From NCBI GenBank assembly GCA_003415625.1, contig PYIU01000001.1, positions 2,294,001-2,358,000 of the forward strand: 64,000 nt of DNA, written 5' to 3'. A program made the translations under genes and the position numbers. Positions 1 to 11,273 of the stretch are shown one piece after another (the stretch's first letter is position 1; every line of letters begins with the position of its first letter). The notes beneath the pieces were generated by a model. It saw only the letters and a list, made by a program, of their open reading frames with translations. It searched no databases and was not told the origin of the DNA. This DNA is from Aquanectria penicillioides (taxonomy: Eukaryota > Ascomycota > Sordariomycetes > Hypocreales > Nectriaceae).

Positions 1-120
1 CCCTCAATCTATTCTTCACTGCGACGACGGTTTTCAATCTGAAAAGTAACCTATGCCCTGGATTAATTTCTTCTCCATTACTAATCTAAACCTAGACACA
101 TCGGCATTGCTACGGAAGGT

Positions 121-1952
121 ATGATCAATACAGAGGGCGCCATAGACGAGAAATCGACACCGGACGAAGGCGTCGTGAGACCATCAGACCATTCTGAAAT
201 CAGCGAGGAAGATAGATATCTGCATGGTCTCAAACTAGCACTGATGTCTCTCTGTTTGATGGTCGGAGTCTTCACGGTTGCATTGGACAACAGCATCATA
301 TGTAAGCATTGACAGTCCCAGGTTTCTTGCAGGCCTGACGTGTGATCAGCGACCGCAATCCCAAAGATTGCAAGCGATTTTAACAGCCTCGAGGATGTGT
401 GTAAGTTTTTTTTTTTTTTTTTTTTTTTTTTTTAGCTTATGGGTTCTCCTCGAGACTAACATTTAGCAAATTTTAGCCTGGTATGGTTCAGTTTATCTAC
501 TGGCGCAAATGTCTTTCCAGCCCACCTTTGGAAAGATGTACACATTCTTCAATCTGAAATGGGTCTACTTTGGTGCAGGACTAGCATTTGAAGTTGGGTC
601 TGTTCTTTGTGCCGCTGCACCTACTTCACTAGCCTTTATCATTGGCAGAGCTGTTGCCGGACTGGGTGCCGCGGGACTCTTTTGCGGCGGAGTCATAATT
701 TTATCACAGATTGTCGAGATGAGAAGGCGTCCACTTCTGCTAGGTATCATTACGAGCATGTACGGTGTTGCCTCTGTTGTCGGCCCATCCATCGGAGGTG
801 TCTTTGTCAACTCAGCCCGTCTCACATGGAGGTTTTGTTTTTGGATTAACCTTCGTTGGTGGCTCAAATTCCCCTAAAAAAGAGAAATTATTAACTAACC
901 GGACGTCAGCATTGGGCTTCCTTTCGGCACTGATTATGGGGTGGTACTACCCGGCTTCGTACGGCCAGGCCCGAAGAGTTCACATACCCTACGACAAAAG
1001 CTCACTAGCCTCGGCTTCAAAAGCGCCATTGTTCTCACTGGAACTCTAGTGTGCTTGGTTCTAGCTCTGCAATGGGGAGGTACTGTTCATCCATGGTCAG
1101 ATTCTCGGGTATGGGGTTGTCTTCTCGGATTTGTATTGCTGTTGGCATTTTCGGTTTCGTGCAGCATCGCCAAAAGGACGAGTATGTTCCCCGCAAAGTT
1201 TTAACGAGTTGCTAATCATCTAAAGCGCATTAATACCTCTTCGAATTCTCTGCCAAAGGTCCGTCCTCCTTGGGTGCACTTTTGCCATTATGCTTCAGGG
1301 CGGCATGATGACTCAGGCATACCATCTACCATTCTACTTCCAAGCTGTGAAAGGTGTCGATGCACAGGAATCCGGGATTGACATCTTGCCTCATGGAGTT
1401 ACAGTGTCACTTGCCACAATTATCAGCGGTGCCGTGATTACGATTACGGGGTTCTATGTCCCATTTATGTGGCTTGGATCTGCTATTTTTGTCGCAGGGG
1501 GCGGACTTCTTTCCACCCTATCCCAGTCCAGCTCATTGGGCAAGTGGTTTGGGTTCGAGGTTCTCGCCGGTTTTGGATACGGACTGGCCGTTCAGGTGCC
1601 CGTATTCGCAACCCAAGTGGTATTGAATGCTGTTGATCTTCCAATAGGAACGACCTTGGTAATGCTGTTTCAGTGTTTGGGTGGAGCAATTGGTCTTGCC
1701 ATTGCGCAAAATGTTTTCCAGAACTCCCTCCACGAAAAACTACGTAAGATCCCCGGTATTGACTTTTCGGCGGTAGTTGCTTCTGGTGGGGTAGAGCTAC
1801 AGAATGTTGTGCCCGGTGAGTTGCTGGATGCAGTGAGGAGCTCCTTCAAAGCTGCAGTAGAGAAGGCATTCTTGGTGTCGGTGGGTCTTGGAGGAGTCGC
1901 ATTCCTGGCCAGTCTCGGCATGGAAATGAGAAGAATTAAGTCCAAGGGATAA
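121..1952 (+). CDS. MFS efflux transporter (DHA2-like), frame broken twice
   Basis: Proton-driven drug or metabolite efflux pump of the plasma membrane, by family. I read exons 121-301, 350-400, 477-854, 910-1181 and 1226-1952. They join the helix-1 motif LDNSII to TAIPKIASDFNSLEDVSWYG, then to LLAQMSFQPTFGKMY, the motif-C region GPSIGG and the late loop MTQAYHLPFYFQAVKG, all typical of the 14-helix aflatoxin-pump-like group. The intron at 401-476 carries 28 consecutive T. Two single-base slips break the frame: after the intron ending at 909, the helix LPLGFLSALIMG continues in another frame from the G run 938-941; the segment before the 1182-1225 intron fits the family (GIFGFVQHRQKD) only if the frame changes at the G run 1113-1116. 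An alternative donor at 857 would avoid the first slip but gives a poorer sequence. It is either a pseudogene or carries sequence errors. The substrate cannot be told. Confidence 0.8.
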
Positions 1953-2514
1953 GTAGAAACCCCTTGATTTTTAAGGACTGATTTAGTGGCTTGGAAGGTC
2001 TTGATCGCTTGCTGATCCTTGAAAGCATGAGATCCAACTCGGCCAACTGTAAATCTCCCTCCATTAATTGCGTCCACCAGCTGGCGAATTCGTAGATATA
2101 TTGATAGATAAAATACACTGGATCAGCGTGCTTGGTTTATCCTATCCATTTTACAAACATTCGCATTGCAAATCCACCACAAACAAACCCCACAATTCGC
2201 CAATCGTTGCTCCTGCCTGACTTCAGTGGAACCAGGTGTTTGCAACTGGCAAATCTCATGACCCAACCTGGACAACCGCTTCTTACCCATCATATCCTCT
2301 CTCTCACCGTGCCCGCGATTTTTTCTGATCTGAAGCCGTGCAGGCTTTGTTTTCGTTTGCAAGATCTGCATCTAGGTCATTGTGACTTTTCCCCAGGCAA
2401 GCATCACAACGATCTGTCCATTGTTGGCTAAAACCCGAAGCGCAACGCACCGACTCAATGCGATTTGTTGCAGCGTGTTTCCAATCACGTTCCACTGATC
2501 GCTTATTCTAGATC
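1953..2514. other. Intergenic, no gene seen
   Basis: This is 3' flank of the MFS pump and 5' flank of the zinc-knuckle gene. The small ORFs on both strands have no recognisable motif. I see no convincing TATA box or repeat. Confidence 0.5.
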
Positions 2515-3297
2515 ATGGCGAATTCCCAACGAGCTCTAGGACAATCCCCGTTGTCTCCCGTTGCACCAAGATCCTCATTTGGTTCCAATAGAACGGCGTT
2601 GAACTCTGTCTCTCGGTTCTCCTCACCAACCAGCACAGCTGCGAGTTCTTCTGCCCCTGCCGCCCCTCCTGCTCCTCCGTCTCTTTCTTTCGACATTCAA
2701 GCGGTCGCAGATTCGATCTTGCATCAAATAGACGACTTTTCTATTACTTTCCAGACATATTCTTACCCCGATGTGCAATATGACCAACAACAGGCACCTT
2801 CAAGCGCCACCACGGTTGGAGATTCCCAACAGGCCTCCACCCCGACAAGGAACGGGGCTTCCCTGCCCACGTCTCCTCAAAGAAGACCTCGATCCCTGCG
2901 TACCAACTGCTCCATTTGTGGAAAACCCGGCCATAGAGACAACAAATGTTGGTTCTTCGCAGTTCCTGGTAATGACACTCTTATCAAATGGCCCGACTTT
3001 GATATACTGACCTTGCTGAAGGACCAGTTCCTGGAAGTATGGTTTTACCAAATATGAGACCGGAGGCTCTGACAAAGGTATGGCTCTTTAATCCTTCTTT
3101 TTTCTTTCTAATCTTGTGAATTGTGAGCTAATCAATCCATCTTTCAGTTTGCAAATGCAGACCACCGTTTGTTGCCCCAGTGCACGATATTGATCTCGAC
3201 CACAATGAAGCCTCAGAAACGCCGACGGCGGACCAATCACGCCAAACAGGCCAAGAGCTCCTCCTCTGAACAGACTTTTGAGCCTAATATGCCTTGA
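2515..3297 (+). CDS. Small CCHC zinc-knuckle protein
   Basis: Two exons, 2515-3036 and 3148-3297, joined in phase 0 (donor GTATGG at 3037, acceptor TTCAG at 3147), give 223 residues. Residues 1-60 are rich in Ser, Ala and Pro. Near residue 138 lies CSICGKPGHRDNKC, an exact C-x2-C-x4-H-x4-C retroviral-type zinc knuckle. Such knuckles bind single-stranded RNA or DNA. Exon 2 ends in a basic patch, KPQKRRRR, that could be a nuclear signal. Without the splice the frame stops at 3055-3057. No protease, reverse transcriptase or gag capsid domain follows, so this looks like a host gene or a domesticated gag fragment rather than an active retroelement. The partner is unknown. Confidence 0.6.
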
Positions 3298-3485
3298 TTT
3301 TATAATTTTTGAATGTGTCTTCTGAAATGGCACCACACCATGCTCTGTATCTGCTTTGGCAATAGGTCTTCTGCATGCACAGACAATGTATACAAATGGA
3401 ATGTCACATTTCAGAACAAAGAACATATGCAATTCTTTTCATGTCTCATTTTATCCACCAATTCTAACTTGTCCTAGGGCACACC

Positions 3486-4301
3486 CTAGTCTTTTAAATA
3501 TTTGCCCATAGTCTGTTTGATAATCAGCTGCTGCATTTGGAACAACTTTGACCGCTGATCTTCCCAACCGCCTTCCGCCAGCAACGCCTCTCCTGGGCCA
3601 GTGGCGAATTGCTCATCTCCCTTTTCGAGTCCCTTGTAAACAGCCTCAATATAAGCATCAAGAGGCATTCCAATCTCTCCACCATCCTTCAAATCAGGTT
3701 GGTGCTTTTCGTCGTGTAGCTCCGTTTGCACGGCAGGAGGGAAGACCTCGACCACGCGTGTTTTTATGCCAGCGTCTTTTAGCTGTTGTCTCACTGCCAT
3801 AATCAATGAGTGGAGAGCTGACTTGGAAGCATTATAGTTTGGCGTCCGAATCAGGGAGGGAATGAGGCCAAGCGTAGCGCTGATGTACACTACATGACCT
3901 TGCTCCTGAGCATTCAGATGAGGCAGAAACGCAGCAGTCAGGTGCGCGACAGAGGTGTAATTGGTAGTAACCTCAGTTGTAAGCTCGGTAAGATCGACGG
4001 TGTCCGGTTTGGAGAAGTCAAAGGCGCGCTGGATGCCGGAATTGACGATGACACAGTCGAGGTCCGGATTGGACTGTATTACCCCCTTTGCGAACGCGGG
4101 AATCTCGGACAGGTTCAGCACGTCAAACTGAATACCGGTGGCGTTATCTGCACCGTGAGATTTGATGAATGCATCAATGCGGCCCTGTCGCCGGCCAGTT
4201 ATAATGACTTTGGTACCAGTTGATATTAATTTGGCAGCCAGGGCCTCGCCAATACCGGACGTGGCACCGACGATCAGGGCCTTGTTGTAGAGAGGAGCCA
4301 T
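3486..4301 (-). CDS. Short-chain dehydrogenase/reductase (DltE-like)
   Basis: A single-exon, 271-residue NAD(P)-dependent oxidoreductase of classical SDR size. The N-terminal Rossmann motif is GATSGIG at about residues 12-18, followed by TGRR, which favours NADP(H) binding. The NAG-equivalent is VNSGI near residue 86, and the catalytic Tyr and Lys are in YNASK near residue 157, after a Ser in YISATLG. The bulk resembles fungal SDRs annotated as DltE-like, which act on small carbonyl compounds; the substrate is not predictable. It is transcribed away from the zinc-cluster regulator starting at 4730, and the two share 428 bp of promoter, so co-regulation is possible. Confidence 0.85.
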   Translation of the reverse strand: MAPLYNKALIVGATSGIGEALAAKLISTGTKVIITGRRQGRIDAFIKSHGADNATGIQFDVLNLSEIPAFAKGVIQSNPDLDCVIVNSGIQRAFDFSKPDTVDLTELTTEVTTNYTSVAHLTAAFLPHLNAQEQGHVVYISATLGLIPSLIRTPNYNASKSALHSLIMAVRQQLKDAGIKTRVVEVFPPAVQTELHDEKHQPDLKDGGEIGMPLDAYIEAVYKGLEKGDEQFATGPGEALLAEGGWEDQRSKLFQMQQLIIKQTMGKYLKD

Positions 4302-4729
4302 ATTGACAGGCTAGAAATAGACAAACGTGAGGGAATTGCAATTGATATATCTCAGGGGAGAAGAAACTGCCGTTGAGAGTTTATATATTTGCTAACCATC
4401 ACGAAGCACGTGAAGTGCTCACTTTAGGCTGTGGCCAGCAGAGCCCGACATTCTATTCTGATACCTCGCCACTAATGCGAGTTTCGGTGAATGGTTCTCA
4501 AGAAGGCCTAGCGCCCCACACCACTCGCGCTCGCGCTCGCGATAACGTCACTCGGGAGCGGAGTTAAGGCTACACGAATCGCATTCTAATCCATTCGGTG
4601 CTAGATTTCGCATCTCTCCGGCCATCACGCCTCCGTTATCTCGCCCAAGCCGTACTCAAACGCGGATTTGAATGCATGACCGAGGCGACAGTGGGGTCGT
4701 GTTCGTAATACCGTTGAACCCCGGCGACA
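4302..4729. promoter_or_regulatory. Shared divergent promoter region
   Basis: The 428 bp between the SDR start at 4301 (minus) and the regulator start at 4730 (plus). It contains an alternating CGCGCTCG-type stretch near 4525-4541. No clear TATA box or zinc-cluster binding triplet pair was identified with confidence. Confidence 0.4.
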
Positions 4730-6308
4730 ATGGTCGGCGTGCCTCGCTCAAGCACATGTGGCAATTGTCGAAAGCGGAAAATCAAGGCACGTTCGTCCAG
4801 TCACTGGCAAACCCTCTAATCTGCCGAAGACATAGAGTTTCATTGACATTATAGCAGTGCGATGGGAGACGGCCGAGCTGCCACCAATGCGTACGTGTTG
4901 GGGTGGCATGTCCTGGCTTTGATATGATGTTTTTAAACAGCTCCCTAATGACCTACACTCCCGGCGTTCCTACCCACATGGACCATATCCGTCAGCCTCT
5001 TATTCAATCCCATGTTCAAACCAAACACGCGTTTAGATTACTGCTAGAGCAGTGCTTGCCTGATCCATCGCAAGCCACTGAAGAAGTTCCTCTCCGTTGG
5101 ATGCGAACTGTGGCATCGATGGATTCCTGCACTGACCTTCTGGCACATGCTCTCAGAACCTTGACATTAGGGTGGCATGGTCATGCAGATAGACGCAAGG
5201 ACCTAACAAACTGGGGTCGACATGAGTATACTCGAGCCCTAGGATCCCTTCGGGTTTCCCTTCCAGAGATTGGAAGAAATGCAGCCCACGACTTGGAAAT
5301 ACTTGCTGCAGTTGAGATTCTAGCTCTCTACGAGATATACGAATTTGGAACCATAAACGAGAGTGGTTGGTCAGCTCATATTACAGGGGCTGAAAGCCTA
5401 CTGCAATTAAAACAGCGTGATTTGAGCGTAAATTGCCTATACCGCGACATTTTTTTGTTCCATCGTCTCATATCTGTATGCGTTACTGGCAATATCGTTG
5501 AGGATAAGTTGCTGACAAGCGTAAGGTTGTAAGAGGTTTATCATTGCGAAAGCGAACATTTCTATCGACAGTGAACAGCTTTAAGCTTAGTCAAATCTCA
5601 CCACCTGTTGATAAATTCCACGAGCTTCTAGACATTGGAGCAGATGTGGTGGAATTCCTTGAGGATATCGATGATGCTAATGCGCGCACACTTAAAACCT
5701 TTAAAACAGATTACGAAAGCCTGGTCAGTCGATACCTACTACTAGCAAGAGCGCTCAAGTTTTGGAGGTTAAAGTTGCCCCTCGGGGCAACACTAGGACT
5801 TCCGGTGCACCCGGTGGACAATCTTCCCGGACAACCAGAGGGACAAACCCGAGCCCTTTATCCCAGCACATACCCTCAATCACTAGGTATACCATTTGAT
5901 AAGTTACAGTCAGCAAGGCTTTTGCACTTTTATGGTTCAATACTGCTTTCCGTCCATTTATCTATGCTTCAGCTTGACAAGCTCACAACATCAATGGGTA
6001 TTCGATCATGTCCAACATCATTACAAAAAGAGGATCTTCAGACTAGCACAATATTTGACGAAGCTAGAATTATTGCGGGTGATATTGTGTTTTGGGCCAA
6101 TATCTGCATTCACAGTGCATGGCAAAGCGTCGGTCCAGTTATTGGGGCTTTCAGCTTGAATACTGCACTACAATGGTACCACTTTGAAGAGGAGGTTGGG
6201 GGCGCATCAGAAGTCGAGGCGGAACGTAAAACTAGAATGGAAAACAGGACCCATTGTATTCAAATACTAGCAGGACTACAAGCGAAGTCGGTGGGGAAGT
6301 CCCCGTAG
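4730..6308 (+). CDS. Zn2Cys6 transcription factor with Fungal_trans_2-like body
   Basis: Sequence-specific nuclear regulator, 487 residues. Exons 4730-4786, 4858-5475 and 5520-6308. The first exon encodes CGNCRKRKIK and the second begins CDGRRPSCHQCVRVGVAC; together they make a perfect C-x2-C-x6-C-x6-C-x2-C-x6-C cluster. This requires an intron at 4787-4857 with a GC donor and AG acceptor; the other candidate donor (GT at 4791) breaks the frame. The second intron, 5476-5519, has a CTGAC branch point. The rest resembles Fungal_trans_2 regulators, with a LEILAAVEILALYEIYEFG helix and a WSAHITGAESLL motif. The start ATG has a good context (GACAATGG). The short N-terminus before the cluster is usual for this family. 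The regulated genes may include the divergent SDR. Confidence 0.8.
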
Positions 6309-6410
6309 CTAGTCTGTTAGTTGGGCTAGCGTGTTTGTCTTGACCCTTGTGGAGGCTATATTGTCGTTGTTCCTACCTAGTACAATAAGCCAACAAATAT
6401 TCATGTACTT
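6309..6410. other. Convergent 3' ends
   Basis: Only about 100 bp separates the stop codons of the two regulators facing each other, so their 3' UTRs probably overlap. No other feature is visible. Confidence 0.4.
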
Positions 6411-9085
6411 CTAAACATTAGGAAGATTCCAGATGAAATCCCATGCACGATCATCAGGATCTGGTGCTTCTGTTCCCCCGGTCCAAAACCCAAAGGGTGC
6501 GACGCTTGGGTCAAAGGGCAATGCCATCCAGTCGTCCACTGCAGAGTTTGGCACATCGCCCAGGCCATCTCCATGTTGATCAATCGTAGTGCCAAAATCC
6601 AATTGGCTACTGATATGTACCGGCGAGATTCCTCTCGGTATCGACGCTGCAATCATTCCTTCCCTGAACCTCGCCAGGTGCATCTCCAACAACTCCCAGT
6701 ACCGAGTCGCCATATGCATCTCATCCAAGTTACTCTCCCTAAGAGCTCTGATGCTCTTCTCTAGTACATTCAAAGATGACTCTAGGTCTGTAGTCCGAGT
6801 GCCCAGACCGAGTGCCTTTAAAAGAAAGATTGAGGCCGTGATGATGCGGAGGAATACCCGCATCGGGCAGTAGCGAAGAGTGCCAGCCTCAAACAACCTA
6901 TTCACTGATTCTAGCACTTGGCAAGACCCATCAATAACCTCTTTGATAAATCCGTAGTCAGCAGCAGTAATTGAAGAATGCAATGCATCTTGATCTGTGA
7001 GACCCTTGCCAATAACACGATCGACGATTGCCTGGATTCCTAGAGAGCTCATAAACGCGCGGAGATGGTTGAATTCGATTGACAGATCTTCGTAGACCTG
7101 GGGGGTAAAGGCTACAATGAACAAAGCAGTTAGTTTATGTATAATACCCAGAAGTAACTTGAACTTTCTGGTGTCAACAGACTTTCTTGTAGGTGCGTAG
7201 CTTTCCAAGCTATCAACTGTTGTTGGAAATGTTTGATAATGGTCATATACCGACCACTGCTGAGGACATCTCTTGTGATTACCGGAGATGGGCATAGAAC
7301 ATCAATAATTGTCCGTAGTAATCTGGAGAGTTCCATCCATGCCGTCATCATAATCGAGCTCTCACTAACATGTCGTGGTGATTCTGACAAAAATTGACTT
7401 AGAGATGCAGGAATCATCGAGGGGCAACCGAGTCGGCTGGATTGTTGTTCCATAAAAATATACATTAGTTGGCGTAGATGAGCTTGTCGTGACTGAAGGC
7501 TCTGGACATGGTAATGCAAGGTCGTTGAATCTGCTCTCTCAGTCATGTCACACACGCCGAGCTCAAGAGCAAGTGACTGGACGCAGCCCAACAGCATCCA
7601 GGACATTCGATCCGAAGTCTTTGCAGGAACGATGACATCCCTAAGCCAGTGAGCAGCAGTATCAGCGCCGTCCGCCTGGTTTCCGAACTCATCATCCCGA
7701 GGATCGGACTCCGACAACAGAAGAGATGAATCCCATCCGTCTGATACAGGGGGTAGATGAATGGCTCTTGGATTCCATTCAATTATTAAGAGTAAAGCTT
7801 CGATAGATCCCCTAGTCCTTGTCTTTGCCTTAGAACGCTTTTCGTGCCCAAACACTAGTCTCATAATAAGGTGTGAGCAGTGTTCCCAGAGTCGCTGATG
7901 GATGAGAGTGCTTCGAGCAAGCCCTCCAGCTCCTTCCAGAATGTGGTACCTGGAAGAAATCATTAGGATAACACAGCAGAGGAGAGGTTCCTGAGTAATA
8001 AGCCTATAGTGGCTGTCGTGGCTAGAATCCATATATTTTGATACGGGAGATAGTGGCGCTAGATTCTGATAGAATCTGATCGATGAATCTAAGTTAGTCA
8101 AGTGGATGAAGTAAGGTGGATATTGTGTCACAACTAACAAGTCGACGTAGGTGATCGCTTCTTCGGCTGTAAACCAACCCATCTTAGTAAAACGAAATGC
8201 TCGCCAGAGTTTCAAAACATCTTGAGTAGCTGGTGAGGGGCAAACAGGTATTGAGCTTGGGACCGACGGGATTGCGTTTGGGGTTACTTGTTCAGCAGAT
8301 GTGTCGGCATGTGCTCTAGAGGTAGAAGGCGAGTTACCCAAGACGTCGCCATCAGTTGGGGCCTGATCTACTGCAGCTTCGAAAAGTAGCCTTAAAGCAT
8401 CTTCACCTTTAGAAACCAGAGTTGTCATCAAACTATCGGTTAAATCGCCCGGATTGCCACCTGGTTGCATCGATGGTGGTGAGATGCCAATTGTGTTGCG
8501 TAGTGGACGAGACAGCTGTGAAACTTGATTATGGCTGGCATGTTGGGTTTGTGTCGGCGAGTTTTTCATTTGTAGTACACTCGTAACATTGCTCATGTCG
8601 GTAGTAGCTTGCACCGCCTCTTGATGCAAATCTGTCTCCTGTCCGAGTGGCGACGGTAATGAGGGGCTATCGAGGATATTGGTGTCTGTTCAGCCGGGTT
8701 TGTCAGACATTCAAATAAAATCATCTTTACCATCGCTGAAAAATAGCAACAAAATTCAGAACAGAGTGCAGATCTCACTGTAATCATTTGGGCCGGTGGA
8801 TGAGGAGCCACGCCGTCCAGCAAACCCCGGCTGTTTCCGGTGTGACCTTTCGTCGCTGAATACACAGTCTCTTGATTCTCTCTTGCATCTCAGACAAGAT
8901 GAACCTGGGCCGTCAACAATACATCGAATCTTCTTTTTGCGACACAATTCACAGGCCTGGTAGCTTCGCTGGAAATCTCGGACCCGCCGCCCGCGCGGGG
9001 AAGATGCATCGGCCCGTCGGAAACCTGGCTGCGGTTGGCCATCCATGAATCGAGTGGGGAGCAACCGGGTCTCAATCTCACTCAA
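6411..9085 (-). CDS. Zn2Cys6 transcription factor, Fungal_trans family
   Basis: Nuclear regulator of 843 residues. Exons on the minus strand are 9085-8779, 8685-7148 and 7097-6411. The first intron (8686-8778) has a GTGAGA donor; the second (7098-7147) ends at a CCCCCAG acceptor and joins in phase 0. The zinc cluster, near residues 44-73, reads CELCRKKKIRC then an 8-residue loop (IVDGPGSS), CLRC and a final C six residues on. A long low-complexity linker precedes a fungal-specific transcription factor domain (SSRYHILEGAGGLAR, then a WMLLGCVQSLALELGV helix). The size and layout resemble regulators of carbon or acetate metabolism, but orthology is not claimed. It lies next to the permease, lyase, P450 and tyrosinase genes and is the natural candidate for their pathway regulator. 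Confidence 0.85.
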
Positions 9086-9565
9086 AAGGATGTGAGCAAG
9101 GGCCGGGGATGAGCTGGATTGCGGCCGTTGAAGGAGGAGGACCCGTCTGGCAGCACCGGAAAGTCGCGGATGATGGCGGATTTATACCTTCAGGGCCGTC
9201 GGTTGTTGCTCAGAACGCGCTAGGACGACTACGGCACCATGTAACGCCACCTGATGCATCTTATTCAACCCCGCGAAGCAGTGGAGGCCAAATCTGGGGA
9301 ATTTGCTTTGCCGATGTACAGGCGCAGACGGTGGGGTCGGTGTGGAAATGATGCAAAATTAGGGGATGCGTATCTCATCCATCGAATGCAGATGGGCATG
9401 GCTTGCTGATAATAGAAGAAAAGATATTGAATTCAGTGCCCTGTGTTACGGGGACAATTCGTGCATCAACACCAGCATCCACCTGAGTAAAACCAGATCC
9501 TCCCTCCACCGAATGGAACCAACTAAGACTACACTGCTACTACACCCATAAGCCCCCATGCTTAC
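9086..9565. promoter_or_regulatory. Promoter of the 6.4-9.1 kb regulator
   Basis: About 480 bp between the regulator start (9085, minus) and the permease stop (9566, minus). It should hold the regulator promoter and the permease 3' UTR. The small plus-strand ORFs are without motifs. Confidence 0.4.
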
Positions 9566-11273
9566 TTAGGTCAGGTAACGGAAATTCTTGTTCTTGTCGC
9601 CTAGTTCGGTCACATCGACAGTTATATTTTCATCCACGGGGCCATACTCTCGGTCGCGTCTCTTGTTCTCCCGCTCCAACAAGACGTGTAGCACCAGGGC
9701 CAGTACACTAATGAGTCCAGTAAGGCCACATCCAATGGCAGTTCCACGGAGGTACATAGGTCTATGATGTTAGCAGAGCTCACCGTGGTCAGGGGGTGAC
9801 ATGAACAATACTCACCCATCCGAACTGGGGAACACGACGCTACTGACAAAGGAGGAGCATTGGCCAAATGTGGCCAAGATCGCAAGCCCAGCGCCTTTCT
9901 TAGAGTCTCCTCCTTGGTTGTTGAGTAGCCAGGTTATGTTAATGCACAGTGCCGGAAACACGCCACACGAAGCGAGGAAGACACCTGCATATCGAGCGGC
10001 CTTCTTGGACTCATCTTGAACGAGCACGAGAATGAGGTATCCTGCAAATCCAACGAGCGAGCTGCCTGTGACAATGAGTCCTCTCTTGCCGTACCTATCG
10101 CTAACAAAGGCTGCTGCGACACAGCACAGAAAGGCTAGGAAGTAGGGTGGTGCTGTGAGACCTTGAGCCGTGACAGACGAGAATCCCATGTCGCGAACAA
10201 TGACAGGGAGGAAGTTTGAAAGTCCGGCAAATGAGTAATTGCAACAAAAGTGTATCGCAGTGTGGATATAATTTTGGTAATCTTTCAATCCGGCAAAGAT
10301 CTGGTCCCATCGAACTCCAGTCTTCTTGGTTCGATCGCGGACTTGGAGCCTCTCAACTGCGAAAGTGGCGTCTTCTTCCGATAAATACTTTGCCTTATCA
10401 GGTGCGTCTGCCAAAAAGAACCAAGTGACGAAAGCAAAAGCTACAGTTGGGGCACCCTCTGAGTTGAATATCGTCGTTAGCAAGTAACAAGCCTTCAGAA
10501 CCCAAGTATCAAGCTACTCACCAATGATGAACAGATAGCGCCAAGGCTGCAACGGGCCTTTGATTTGCGTAATTCCATATGCCAAAGCCGACGCAAAACA
10601 ATTGGCCAAGGGTGACATTCCCAAAAGCAGAGAAACCCGAAAGCCAAGCTCTTCACGGCGGTAAAATAGGGACAAGAAATAAGGTGCCCCAGCTCCGAAT
10701 GCCGCTTCGAAGACTCCTAGAAGCGCTCTCGTCGCAATCAGATGGCTCATTTTATGAGCGGCTCCAGAGCACATCGCTGCAGTGCCCCAACTATTTCAGG
10801 TAAGGATGCTCGATTAGCTGATGCACCCAAAGAGACATGGAATTCGCAAACATACAGGACACAGAGAGTAGCAACGTATTTGCTTGCGGGGAGAATCTTC
10901 CAAAACAGATTTGTCCATTCAAAGGCGACATAGCAGATGTAGAATGAGTTCAGAACCCAAGACCAGTCTGAGTCACTGAGCTTGAGATCTTCACGGGCGC
11001 CAGCAGCTTTTGCATTTCCTATATTCCCTCGATCCAAATAGGAGAGAACGTATAGGCAGCAAACAATCGGAAGCAGCCGCCGGTCAAACTACACAAATGC
11101 GTTAGTGACGAAGTTATCAATCGGGCCTAATTAGTATGTGAACTTACAGCTCGTCTGATCCTCGAATTTGCCTCTTCTGGGACCTGGACACGTTGCGGTT
11201 CTTCGATACCAGCCTTGTGCTCAAGCTCCTCGGCTTGCAGCGACATCTTGCCATCAGAGTCTCGTCGACTCAT
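9566..11273 (-). CDS. MFS anion permease, allantoate permease (DAL5)-like
   Basis: Plasma-membrane proton-coupled importer of small organic anions, by family (anion:cation symporter group). Exons are 11273-11148, 11088-10856, 10790-10522, 10458-9816 and 9761-9566, all junctions in frame, giving 488 residues. The diagnostic region after the cytosolic N-terminus is LLPIVCCLYVLSYLDRGNIGNA, the usual DAL5-family helix 1; later come ALLGVFEAAFGAGAPYFLSLFYRREE and WRYLFIIEG at the exon 3/4 join. The basic motif DRYGKRG follows helix 8. I chose ATG 11273 over 11333 because the DAL5 family has a short charged N-terminus. It is divergent from the lyase gene across 609 bp, which suggests joint control and a carboxylate-type substrate or product. 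Confidence 0.87.

Noticed and set aside
2515..3297. Active retrotransposon
   Set aside because: No reverse transcriptase, integrase, protease or long terminal repeats around the single zinc knuckle.
4521..4545. CGCGCTCG alternating stretch as a CRISPR-like or telomere-like repeat
   Set aside because: Only a few short units; simple sequence in a promoter. No CRISPR array or telomere repeat occurs anywhere in the window.
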